Below, piece by piece: positions 1 to 8,356 of a stretch of DNA of 62,058 bases. How positions within the stretch are numbered: position 1 is the stretch's first letter; each line of letters begins with the position of its first letter. Under the pieces are notes generated by a model. That model did not search any database. It saw only the letters and a list, made by a program, of their open reading frames with translations, and was not told the origin of the DNA. This stretch comes from Lachnospiraceae bacterium (GTDB lineage Bacteria > Bacillota > Clostridia > Lachnospirales > Lachnospiraceae), in the NCBI GenBank assembly GCA_024697065.1, contig JAILGE010000018.1, forward strand, positions 1 to 62,058, in the 5' to 3' direction. Made by a program: the position numbers and the translations under genes.

Positions 1-417
1 GTAATTGATACGATCAACAAAGCTAAAGCAAGACGTAATACGGATCTTCCTTTAATTCTGCATAGTGACCGCGGTAGCCAGTATGTTTCTAAAGCGTACC
101 GCGCAGCCACTGAGAAATACCAGTTAAGCTATAGCTATCCCGGCTATCCTTACGACAATGCCTGTATCGAATCCTTCCATGCTCTTATAAAACGAGAATG
201 GCTAAACAGATTCAGTATCATGAATTACAGGCAGGCTTATCGCCTTGTTTTCGAATATATCGAAACTTTTTATAACACTGTTCGAATTCACAGCCATAAT
301 AACTATATGTCGCCAAATGAATTCGAAAAACTATATCAGTCTGTATCCGGTGTAGGCATACAGAAGAAAGCGAGTCAATATGAGAAATCTCCCATTTTAA
401 TTTGTTCTAAATCTTGA
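1..417 (+). mobile_element. IS3-family transposase (OrfB), C-terminal part, cut by window edge
   Basis: The frame is open from base 1 and ends at a TAA/TGA-type stop at 417, giving the last ~138 residues of a DDE integrase-type transposase. Visible signatures are HSDRGSQY (the second catalytic Asp region) and, about 35 residues later, DNACIESFHALIKRE with the catalytic Glu, then the YNTVRIHS and MSPNEFE tail typical of IS3/IS150-group OrfB. The start and left inverted repeat lie outside the window, so I cannot tell whether the element is intact. It faces the polysaccharide operon tail to tail. A GGACCAACT copy just past its stop (422-430) may belong to its right end. Confidence 0.9.
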
Positions 418-445
418 CAGAGGACCAACTGTTTAATTAACTCCA

Positions 446-478
446 CAAAAACACTGGACCAACTAACAGTTGGTCCAG
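446..478 (-). terminator. Intrinsic terminator closing the polysaccharide operon
   Basis: A perfect 11-bp inverted repeat CTGGACCAACT (454-464) / AGTTGGTCCAG (468-478) has a 3-nt loop. On the minus strand it is followed by a short T-run (446-450), only a few bases after the GT2 stop at 486. The arm core GGACCAACT also occurs at 422-430, next to the transposase stop. Confidence 0.7.
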
Positions 479-485
479 CTTATGA

Positions 486-1430
486 TCATTCATCAAAATT
501 AATCTTTTCTTTTTCAATGATCAGCGGTTTGTCTGTTACTCTTCGAACCAACACTGCAATGTATTCCCCCAAAAGGCCTATCGAAAATAGCTGAATTGAA
601 GAAACAAAAAACAGTCCTATTACAACAGGTGCTATACCTACATTAAACGAGTCCCAGAAAATCAGTTTAAACACCAAATAAAATAATCCTACCAAGAAGC
701 TGAAAAAACCGCCAACCACGCCTATAGCCGTCAGAAAATGCAATGGTTTTACTGAAGTATTGCATAAAGATGTGATAGCAAAATGAAAGTATGATCCTAT
801 ACTGTAACTGGATTTTCCACATTTTCGTTCTCTCTGCTCATATGGGATCAGTTTAATTCTAAAACCGTATTCGCTTATCAAATGCCTCACACTATACTCC
901 GGGTCCTGTTCCTGTGTTTTCGCAATAGTATCAAGGACTCTGCGATCCATAAGCCCAAAACCAACCACCTGATCTAACTGCTTAACATCCGAAAAATAGT
1001 TGATTATTGAGTAATAAAGCTTTCGGCAGGCATATTTTATTGCATTTTCTTTACTCTTTTTCTTCTGACCCCAAACAACATCATACCCTTGTTTCCATTC
1101 TTCAAGAAATGTAGGGATCATTTCCGGCGGTTCTTGAAAATCGCAAGCAAGACCAAGGTATGCATCTCCAGATGCATTTCTAAACAGATTTATGCCAGAC
1201 CTGCTGGCCCCAAAATTAGTTTGGTTTATAATAACCTTAACCTTCTTATCCTTTTGAGCTATTCTTCTCAGTATTTCCTGGGTTTTATCCTTTGAATCAT
1301 TATCAGCAAAAATAATCTCATAATCATATTCCTTCAAGCCATTCATTTCTTTTGTGACGGCTTCGTACATCTTCTCAACATTTCCTTCTTCGTTAAAACA
1401 AGGTATACCTATTGAAATTAGTTTTTTCAT
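486..1430 (-). CDS. GtrB/CsbB-like GT2 polyprenyl-phosphate glycosyltransferase
   Basis: The protein has 314 residues. The N-terminal ~225 form a GT-A domain of the DPM1/GtrB type, with an early ADND Asp motif and CDFQEPPE in place of the family's usual ADLQDPPE. Two membrane segments follow at ~232-255 and ~268-292. Family members load a sugar from a nucleotide donor onto undecaprenyl phosphate on the inner membrane face. An AAAGGAAAA site precedes the ATG. It is the last gene of the operon, before the terminator at 446-478. A YfhO-like protein in the same locus makes a CsbB-YfhO style glycosylation pair plausible; the sugar is unknown. Confidence 0.85.
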   Translation of the reverse strand: MKKLISIGIPCFNEEGNVEKMYEAVTKEMNGLKEYDYEIIFADNDSKDKTQEILRRIAQKDKKVKVIINQTNFGASRSGINLFRNASGDAYLGLACDFQEPPEMIPTFLEEWKQGYDVVWGQKKKSKENAIKYACRKLYYSIINYFSDVKQLDQVVGFGLMDRRVLDTIAKTQEQDPEYSVRHLISEYGFRIKLIPYEQRERKCGKSSYSIGSYFHFAITSLCNTSVKPLHFLTAIGVVGGFFSFLVGLFYLVFKLIFWDSFNVGIAPVVIGLFFVSSIQLFSIGLLGEYIAVLVRRVTDKPLIIEKEKINFDE

Positions 1431-1462
1431 TTTTCCTTTACCGCAAAATTATTCTGTCATTA

Positions 1463-2626
1463 TCACAAAATGATACACTCATTTTTCAAGCCCAGCTCCA
1501 CAATCTGTTTAACTATGGCATCCCCATTTTTCATAGAGCATATAATAATTGGCAAATTAATATTTTGACTTTTCAAATAATCCGAACCATAAATCATTTT
1601 TCCCGCAAACCGTGTTCCCTGTTTTGTCTTATTATTATCAATACAAAACTCTATTTTATCACTGATTTCGGGAAACTCTGCTAAAAACTGAGTCGCTAAT
1701 GCCCCCGTACCCCAAAGGATATATTTATCCAATGACAATTTTTTATACTTTTCTTCTTTTTCTTTTTTCCTTTCCGAATATTTTTCCAGATAGTTTAATA
1801 CAGATTTTCTTGAACTGTCATCTTTTTCAATCTCATGTGTGTCGACATTCTTTTTTGAATAAACGCCATATAAGATATATTCACCATTTGGCTCAGTGAC
1901 TAATCTGCTTTGTTCATTGCTTATATCATAATATCCATATCCGGCAAACAGCCTGTCAAGAGTTTGCTGACTAAAGAAATTTATATGTTCATGGTTAAAG
2001 TAATTTGGTAAATCGGTATATTTTATTTCAAAGCCTTCTACAGCAGGAACAACAACTATAATTTTGCCATCAGATTTTACAGCAGCTAATACATTTTTTA
2101 TATAACCGTCAACATCAAATATATGTTCCAAAACCCCCGTACTGATAACAACATCAAACTTCGGCAGATCCAAAGCTGCTATTTCAAATACGGAACCACA
2201 TATTCCGTTTACGCCCTTTCTTTCGAGAGTTCTTATAGAATCCGCTGACGGATCTAATCCGTAAACATTCCCATAGCCATTTTGCTTTAGAATACTCAGC
2301 AATCCACCATCGCCACAGCCGACATCAAAAACTGATTCATTAATAGCAATAAATTTTCTCAAAAGACTAAAGTAAAACTTAGGAAATAATTCTTCGTCCT
2401 CGGTATATTTTATACTGTCGGCCTCTGAATAAGAATTCAACTCCTTGTAATACCTGTCATATGAGTCTTGATTCAGATCATTATCCGCAAATACAAAACC
2501 ACAAGTATTACAACAAACAATATCATTTTTTTTTGCAAGTGGATGCTCTTCCCCAAATGCAAATCTGATATCAAACAGCTTTTCCTTTTCTTTTGTATTA
2601 CAAATAGGGCAGTTTCTTCCCATCAT
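1463..2626 (-). CDS. SAM-dependent (sugar C-methyltransferase-like) protein with Cys4 knuckle and C-terminal Rossmann-like module
   Basis: The protein has 387 residues in three parts. An N-terminal zinc-knuckle-like region has Cys6, Cys9, Cys39 and Cys42. A class I methyltransferase core carries VFDVGCGDGG near residue 100. A C-terminal ~90 residues begin ILWGTGALA and continue through FCIDNN and IIICS. This layout matches NovU/TylCIII-type sugar C-methyltransferases in general form, so methylation of a keto-sugar nucleotide is the likely role, but the substrate cannot be read. The C-terminal module resembles parts of the next two proteins upstream in the operon (2641-3696 and 3710-5134). Confidence 0.8.
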   Translation of the reverse strand: MMGRNCPICNTKEKEKLFDIRFAFGEEHPLAKKNDIVCCNTCGFVFADNDLNQDSYDRYYKELNSYSEADSIKYTEDEELFPKFYFSLLRKFIAINESVFDVGCGDGGLLSILKQNGYGNVYGLDPSADSIRTLERKGVNGICGSVFEIAALDLPKFDVVISTGVLEHIFDVDGYIKNVLAAVKSDGKIIVVVPAVEGFEIKYTDLPNYFNHEHINFFSQQTLDRLFAGYGYYDISNEQSRLVTEPNGEYILYGVYSKKNVDTHEIEKDDSSRKSVLNYLEKYSERKKEKEEKYKKLSLDKYILWGTGALATQFLAEFPEISDKIEFCIDNNKTKQGTRFAGKMIYGSDYLKSQNINLPIIICSMKNGDAIVKQIVELGLKNECIIL

Positions 2627-2640
2627 CTCACCTTTTCACT

Positions 2641-3696
2641 TTAATACGCATATAATACTGTGTCATCCAATACAACACCATGTTGTTTAATGCAAAAAGA
2701 ATAATCCATATTCAGATTTCGGATCCATTTTGGTATAAAAATCATATCATACGCATTATGATAAATGCTGATACACATTTTGGGTCTGTCTCTGCAAATA
2801 ATCTTTTCAGCCCCCATTAGCATTTCAAGCTCAAACCCTTCAATATCTGCCTTGATCACGCCAACTTTAATTTCCTTGAAATAATCATCAATTGACCATA
2901 TTTTTTGCTTAACTCCGGTCTCCGAACTCGAAAATGAACTATTCGCAGAATTTCTGTTATCAAAAAACAATTCTTTTGTTTCTCTTCCTATTCCTGCACA
3001 TTCTGCAATTATTTTATCCTCTTTAAAATTCCATTCAGAGTTAATCCTATTTATTCTTCGTTTTAACGCCTCAAAATTTGCCAGATCAGGTTCAAAAACA
3101 TAGTATCTTTCAAAAGCGCCATGTTTCTTAAATAAATACTCTTCAAGACTATCTCCGACATACCCTCCCATATCAAGGTAAACTTCTTTTGGATTGGGTG
3201 CAAAAAAACAGGGGACCGCAAAATAATGATTATCAGCCCATAATTCCGAAGCGTCCGTATCGTTTTCGATCATTTTCTTTATTATCGCACTATATACTCT
3301 GGCGGACTCAGTATCCAAATTTTCCAGATTTGCAAAAACCTCATCCATATACTTTCCAAAAAAATATTTTGTGATCATGATATGATCAAGGTGGGAGCTC
3401 AATGAATTAATATCATTTTCAATACTTTCAACAGTTTCCTTATTCTGTGCACAAATCAAAATAAGAGGATTGGAAGTTTTTTTTAAAATTTCACTGGGAG
3501 TAATAATCTCTATCCCATTATGAACGCCTTTTTGATCTTTGCTTATATAATACTTTATCTGTGTTCCATCAAACCTAAATGCATTTTGGTATAGAGCATC
3601 CACATACCCCATGCCCCATATCATAATATCTCTTTTATCAACCTCTAAAGCGTTATATTCTTCCTTGACTTTCTCAAAATAACTAAAAATTTCCAT
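2641..3696 (-). CDS. FkbM-type methyltransferase with N-terminal Rossmann-like module
   Basis: The protein has 351 residues. The first ~105 form a dinucleotide-fold-like module (MIWGMG, then YYISKD, then LILICAQ). The rest is an FkbM-like methyltransferase: DMGGYVGDSLEEY near residue 175, YVFEPDLANF, and VIKADIEGFELEML. FkbM-type enzymes usually O-methylate sugars or polyketides; here the glycan context suggests a sugar hydroxyl. It sits 14 nt from each neighbour in the run of polysaccharide genes. The target is unknown, and the N-terminal module may be only a substrate-binding or docking part. Confidence 0.8.
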   Translation of the reverse strand: MEIFSYFEKVKEEYNALEVDKRDIMIWGMGYVDALYQNAFRFDGTQIKYYISKDQKGVHNGIEIITPSEILKKTSNPLILICAQNKETVESIENDINSLSSHLDHIMITKYFFGKYMDEVFANLENLDTESARVYSAIIKKMIENDTDASELWADNHYFAVPCFFAPNPKEVYLDMGGYVGDSLEEYLFKKHGAFERYYVFEPDLANFEALKRRINRINSEWNFKEDKIIAECAGIGRETKELFFDNRNSANSSFSSSETGVKQKIWSIDDYFKEIKVGVIKADIEGFELEMLMGAEKIICRDRPKMCISIYHNAYDMIFIPKWIRNLNMDYSFCIKQHGVVLDDTVLYAY

Positions 3697-3709
3697 CCTA
3701 TCCCCTCTT

Positions 3710-5134
3710 CTAATTAATCACATTAATTCCAGATTTCTCCAATTGTTCATTTATCGCATCGTAATGTGTACTTGATATTAACACATAATATTCATCTTTG
3801 TTTCTTTCAAGAAAATCCGGAGATATAACCTCAATGCCACTCTCAACCGTACCCCATTTAGCCTTTGAATTATCGCAAAAATATGTAATACTAATCCCCA
3901 ATCTTTCAAGAATATTCTTGTACTCTCTTCCCATATTGCCCGAGCCGAAGCAAACCACCTTCTTTTCCTTTAATATACCTAAGGATTCTTCCTTTATTCC
4001 CAGTAAACTGATTGCAGCTTTTTTGTATACCTCACTTAACTGATTGGGAATACTGATGGATTGCGGACACCTTTTTGCACATTTTCCGCACTTTATACAA
4101 TTTTCCGCTCTGGATTCTACGGGAATGCAGTTAAAATAAAACTCGCCAAAATTCCTATATTGACTCGGAATCCCAAGCATCACGCTGTCATTATACTTTT
4201 GAAAGCACAAAGGGATATCTACTTTCCTTGGGCATTCCTTAAGACAATAACCACATGCCGAACACGGTACAGGCGATTTATCCTGTATCATCCTGACTAT
4301 CTCGGCATATAAATCATCCTTATCATCTTTAATCTTTTTTCCACCAAGTGTTTTTATGTTTTCTTCAAGTTCCGCTTCCTTCAGCGATCCAGATAAAACA
4401 ACTCTGACATTTTCCAATCGTTTAAAGAAAGACAGAGCAAATCCTGCCGGGGTGAAACCATTGTTACGCAACAGTTGTTTTGCTTCTTCAGGAAGGTTGA
4501 TCAGCCTGCCTCCACCGATTGGTTCCATTACAAACACCGGAATATTCCTATGGGTGCATAGTTCATAATTACTTTTTGCATGCTGTGCGTACCAATCGTA
4601 ATAGTTTATTTGAAGTTGACAAAAATCCCAACTATAATGATCCAATACCTTTTCTAATACTTCCTCATTATCATGAAAAGAAAAGCCAAGTTTTTTTATA
4701 TACCCCTTATCCTTAAGTTCCGATAAAACATCCATTACTTCATATTGTTTTATCATTTCAAAGTATCTGTTATTTACAGCATGGATCAAATAGAAATCAA
4801 TATAATCAACTCCAAGTCTTTCTAATTGAATTTCAAAAAGATTTTTAACATCCTCCTTCTTTGTTACCTTCCAAATCGGAAGTTTATCCGCGATAAAAAA
4901 AGTCTCCCGAGGATATCTGTCTACCAATTCACTCTTTATTATAGATTCTGATGTTCCTTTAATGTATTCAAATCCGGAATCAAAATAATTAATACCGGAT
5001 TCATAAGCTTTTTTTATTACTGAGCGAGCTGCTTGTGGAATCCTTCCGTCTGTATCTGCTTTAAAGCGCATTATTCCCAGCCCCATCCCGCTTACTATAG
5101 GCCGATCTGTTATTTCAATTCCAATATTACCCAT
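3710..5134 (-). CDS. Aldo-keto reductase fused to 2x[4Fe-4S] ferredoxin and a Rossmann-like module
   Basis: The protein has 474 residues. Residues ~1-285 form an aldo-keto reductase barrel with the catalytic set in context (FDSGFEY for Asp/Tyr, IADKLP for Lys, LIHAV for His). Two ferredoxin motifs, CSACGYCLKECP and CIKCGKCAKRCP, follow at ~295 and ~345. The last ~90 residues are a Rossmann-like module (VVCFGSGNMG, FCDNSK, VLISS). Electron flow between the clusters and a keto-sugar or the neighbouring radical SAM enzyme is plausible but inferred. Its ATG overlaps the end of the radical SAM gene by 8 nt, so the two are translationally coupled. Confidence 0.85.
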   Translation of the reverse strand: MGNIGIEITDRPIVSGMGLGIMRFKADTDGRIPQAARSVIKKAYESGINYFDSGFEYIKGTSESIIKSELVDRYPRETFFIADKLPIWKVTKKEDVKNLFEIQLERLGVDYIDFYLIHAVNNRYFEMIKQYEVMDVLSELKDKGYIKKLGFSFHDNEEVLEKVLDHYSWDFCQLQINYYDWYAQHAKSNYELCTHRNIPVFVMEPIGGGRLINLPEEAKQLLRNNGFTPAGFALSFFKRLENVRVVLSGSLKEAELEENIKTLGGKKIKDDKDDLYAEIVRMIQDKSPVPCSACGYCLKECPRKVDIPLCFQKYNDSVMLGIPSQYRNFGEFYFNCIPVESRAENCIKCGKCAKRCPQSISIPNQLSEVYKKAAISLLGIKEESLGILKEKKVVCFGSGNMGREYKNILERLGISITYFCDNSKAKWGTVESGIEVISPDFLERNKDEYYVLISSTHYDAINEQLEKSGINVIN

Positions 5135-6119
5135 TTATCTGCTTCCTTATTCTCTTAACAATTTCTTCTCTGTAATCATCTATATCATCAGGTTGATTCT
5201 GGGTGACATATTTACACTTATCACACAATAAACCTTCTTTTGATAATTCAAGCAAAGAGCAAAGCAGTTCATTTCTTTTCTTTCCATTCCAAATATCTGC
5301 CAATTTTTCTGTATTAATATTTCCAAGTCGCAAGACTCTTTTCCAATCAACAGAGCACGGCATTACATCTCCATTTGCGCTCAAGCAAAGGACCTTAAAC
5401 GGCTGGATACATACCTTTTTTGCTTTTTGATACTCTTCATTTTTATATCTTACCGCCCCATTTATAGCACCCGCACTGAATTCCGGCCAATTCTCTATAA
5501 CACTTTCAACATAAATATAATCACAAAACTCCCCGTATTCAGAGTAAAACTCTTCCTCACTTTCGGTTCCCATATTCGTGGTTTTAATATAAATCTTGGT
5601 GTTTTTCCGAATTGAATAGAATCTCTTCAGCTGTTCTTTAAAAGCGCTAAGATCAACTTTTCTGTTAGCAATCTTATAGAAAAGATCTTCATTGGTTGAT
5701 TCAAGTGATATCAATATCGTATCAAGACCGGCATTAACCAATTCAATTGCAAGTTCATCAGTTATCAAAAGACCATTGGTCGTTATCTCAACTCTTTCAA
5801 ACAGACCTGATTCTTTTGCCATTTTTACAAATAATGCAATATTAGTGTTAACCAGTGGTTCTCCAATACCAATAAATCTAAGCACTTTTATTTTATCCGG
5901 AAACTCTTTACACTGATCAATAAATAATCTAAAGGTTTCCAAACTCATAATATCCTGGGGAAAAAGCTTTCTAGCCTCTTTATCCCCACAAGGACAGAAT
6001 GAACACTCTAAATTACAATACCCTGATGTCTCCAATTGGATTACAAGCGGTGTGGCCAATGGAGCTTTCTCACCCAAATTCATTCTGTTTTTATTTAACA
6101 TATTACTAATTTCTGCCAT
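5127..6119 (-). CDS. Radical SAM enzyme with SPASM-type C-terminus
   Basis: With this start the protein has 330 residues. CNLECSFC (CX3CX2C) near residue 38 binds the SAM-cleaving [4Fe-4S] cluster, and GIGEPLV and EITTNG motifs follow. C-terminal cysteines (CIQPF..CLSANGDVMPC..CDKCKY) are typical of a SPASM domain with auxiliary clusters. I place the start at 6119 (MAEIS), not 36 nt earlier, because AAAGGGGGA lies 8 nt before it and the longer form would overlap neuC. Relatives modify peptides or sugars; in this locus a sugar or glycolipid step is likelier. The substrate is unknown. Confidence 0.85.
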   Translation of the reverse strand: MAEISNMLNKNRMNLGEKAPLATPLVIQLETSGYCNLECSFCPCGDKEARKLFPQDIMSLETFRLFIDQCKEFPDKIKVLRFIGIGEPLVNTNIALFVKMAKESGLFERVEITTNGLLITDELAIELVNAGLDTILISLESTNEDLFYKIANRKVDLSAFKEQLKRFYSIRKNTKIYIKTTNMGTESEEEFYSEYGEFCDYIYVESVIENWPEFSAGAINGAVRYKNEEYQKAKKVCIQPFKVLCLSANGDVMPCSVDWKRVLRLGNINTEKLADIWNGKKRNELLCSLLELSKEGLLCDKCKYVTQNQPDDIDDYREEIVKRIRKQING

Positions 6120-6138
6120 ATAATAATCCCCCTTTAGT

Positions 6139-7305
6139 TTAGAAACAAACTTCATTTATATAGTTCAATATTGCATTTGATGTCTCTTTTGTTTCAACAA
6201 ACTGCTTTTGAGTATTCCCATCTTTAACATTTTTTATTATGTTCATAAACTTTTCCGAACTATGTCCGTCACCATAATATGACGACTTAACTCTGTATTT
6301 ATCAACTTCTTTAATACATCTCAACACTTCACCTGTTGCTTCCTTACAGTGTTGGATATTCCTAATTGCATCAATCCTGTATCTGTTATTCTGCCTGGTT
6401 CCGATATCTATTGCCGGAACACCGTATACGCATGCCTCTCTTACCCCTGCACTGGAGTTACCGATTATATAATCAGCGTTTTTCAGCAGGCATAAAAAAG
6501 ATTCAAATTGAATGGAATCAAATACCATGAAGTGATCGTTATTCTCAAATCTTTTCCATTCTTTTCTTATAAATTCGCTTCCATTATCATTATTCGGCTT
6601 TATCACAATAAAATTATCACCGGATTCTATTACGGAGTCTGCGATCTGCTTTGCTTTTATATCCATATCATCACATGTTGTAACAGGGTGATATATGAGA
6701 ATCGCATATTTATCAAAAGAAACTGAAAGTGAACTTTTAACAGAAGCCAACGGTACGTCGTTTGATACCATAATATCGATATCCGGCGATCCAATAATAT
6801 GAATATCTTTTTCAGCCTCTCCCAGCTGCATCAAACGGAACTTAGCTTCATCATTGGCAACAAAATGAATATTACTCATCTTTGTAATGGCATGCCGCAT
6901 AAACTCATCCGCAGTACCGGTCACCTCTCCGCCTTCAATGTGAGCTACCATAATATTATTCATAACTCCGACTATAGCCCCTGCCAGCGGTTCAACCCGG
7001 TCCCCGTGAACAACGATAATATCCGGCTTAATCCTGTTAACGTAATCCGAGAACTTAACAATAGTTTCCGCAAGGTTTAATTCCATTTTGTCATAATGGA
7101 TATAATCTTCGGGTTTATAAATATTACGATACTTATCTGCTTCTATATCGCTTATTGTATATCCATATTCCTTAAGCAGATGCATACCTATAACAAATAT
7201 GTGATTATCAATCTGATCATCTTTTTCACATGCAATCATAAGCGGTTTCAGTTTTCCGTAATCCGCTCTTGTGCCGGTTAAATATACCACCCTTTTTTTG
7301 TTCAC
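6139..7305 (-). CDS. neuC: UDP-N-acetylglucosamine 2-epimerase (hydrolysing), NeuC type
   Basis: The protein has 388 residues. The N-terminus [18 protein letters not shown] is typical of NeuC/LegG hydrolysing epimerases. Further motifs are [22 protein letters not shown] and [11 protein letters not shown], which bind UDP in this GT-B fold. The family converts UDP-GlcNAc to ManNAc plus UDP, the first step of sialic acid synthesis. The start is a GTG at 7305 whose last two bases overlap the neuB TGA (GTGA), giving tight coupling; the upstream TTG in frame has no ribosome site. The pair NeuC-NeuB points to Neu5Ac or a close relative. Confidence 0.88.
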   Translation of the reverse strand: MNKKRVVYLTGTRADYGKLKPLMIACEKDDQIDNHIFVIGMHLLKEYGYTISDIEADKYRNIYKPEDYIHYDKMELNLAETIVKFSDYVNRIKPDIIVVHGDRVEPLAGAIVGVMNNIMVAHIEGGEVTGTADEFMRHAITKMSNIHFVANDEAKFRLMQLGEAEKDIHIIGSPDIDIMVSNDVPLASVKSSLSVSFDKYAILIYHPVTTCDDMDIKAKQIADSVIESGDNFIVIKPNNDNGSEFIRKEWKRFENNDHFMVFDSIQFESFLCLLKNADYIIGNSSAGVREACVYGVPAIDIGTRQNNRYRIDAIRNIQHCKEATGEVLRCIKEVDKYRVKSSYYGDGHSSEKFMNIIKNVKDGNTQKQFVETKETSNAILNYINEVCF

Positions 7306-8345
7306 GACTCCACCATATTCCAATCTAAATGAACATCTTTACCAATATCACACTTAGCAATTTTACCTAAAAGCTTCTCGTAATCATCAGCCGGTATCTT
7401 TCCTGTCCCGGGTCTTTTTACCCAGATATTGTCTTTACCAAGTTTTTCTCCAGCCTTTATATCAGCAATTGAAACTACCGTTGCAAATGCAAAATCAATC
7501 GTAACCTGTTCCTCCGGAAGAGCACACTTTTCTCCTCCCCGCATCTTCGGAATCTCTTCGGCTGCCAAAAGCAGATTCTCAAGTTCCTTTTCATCCATAG
7601 AACAAACTATATCATTTCCCTGCCTGTCCATAGTATCCGTAAAATGTCTTTCTACAAGTGAAGCCCCCAAAGCAATTGCGGCTATACACGCATTATTATT
7701 GACCGTATGATCAGAAAGTCCTATCGGAGCCCCTTTAAAATGCTCCATCATTTCCGACATAGCCCCAAGCCTGACCTGTTCCGGCTTAGTCGGATATAGA
7801 TTAGTACAGTGCATCAACGCATAAGGAACATTTCTTTTTTCCATGATCTCAACCGTTTTATCTATACTTTCTATAGAGTTCATTCCAGTTGAAACTATCA
7901 TGGGCTTTCCGAATTCGGCCACATGCTCTATAAGCGGATAATTATTTAATTCACCCGAACCTATCTTGTATGCCTTGACTCCGAATTTCTCAAGTCTGTC
8001 AGCTGCAGCTCTGGAAAAAGGTGTACTGATAAACTCCATTCCCAGACTTTGAACATATTTCATGAATTCCTGCTCTTCATCTTCAGAAAGAGCACACTGC
8101 GCCATAACATCATATATGGAGATATCTGAATTACCGGGGATTACCTTCTTTGCCTCATGACTCATCTCATCTTCAACAACATGTGTTTGATGTTTGATAA
8201 GCCTGGCACCGGCTCTTGCTGCTGCATCCGCCATTTCAAATGCAATCTTTAACGAGCCACCATGATTGATCCCAATTTCAGGGATTACAAGGGGCTTACA
8301 CCCCTTTCCGATCTCTATTGTCCCGATTTTAAATTTTTCTTTCAT
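7302..8345 (-). CDS. neuB: Nonulosonic (sialic) acid synthase, NeuB type
   Basis: The protein has 347 residues: an N-terminal TIM barrel ([52 protein letters not shown]) and a C-terminal antifreeze-like SAF domain ([17 protein letters not shown]). The enzyme condenses phosphoenolpyruvate with ManNAc or a related hexosamine to give a free nonulosonic acid. ManNAc is the most likely acceptor because neuC directly follows. No CMP-transferase (neuA) is in the window. It follows the ThDP enzyme gene by 11 nt. Distinguishing NeuB from LegI or PseI needs a phylogeny. Confidence 0.9.
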   Translation of the reverse strand: MKEKFKIGTIEIGKGCKPLVIPEIGINHGGSLKIAFEMADAAARAGARLIKHQTHVVEDEMSHEAKKVIPGNSDISIYDVMAQCALSEDEEQEFMKYVQSLGMEFISTPFSRAAADRLEKFGVKAYKIGSGELNNYPLIEHVAEFGKPMIVSTGMNSIESIDKTVEIMEKRNVPYALMHCTNLYPTKPEQVRLGAMSEMMEHFKGAPIGLSDHTVNNNACIAAIALGASLVERHFTDTMDRQGNDIVCSMDEKELENLLLAAEEIPKMRGGEKCALPEEQVTIDFAFATVVSIADIKAGEKLGKDNIWVKRPGTGKIPADDYEKLLGKIAKCDIGKDVHLDWNMVES

Positions 8346-8356
8346 CCTTTATACCC

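Noticed and set aside
6120-6155. Twelve extra N-terminal residues on the radical SAM protein
   Set aside because: They overlap the end of neuC, and AAAGGGGGA is placed for the ATG at 6119.
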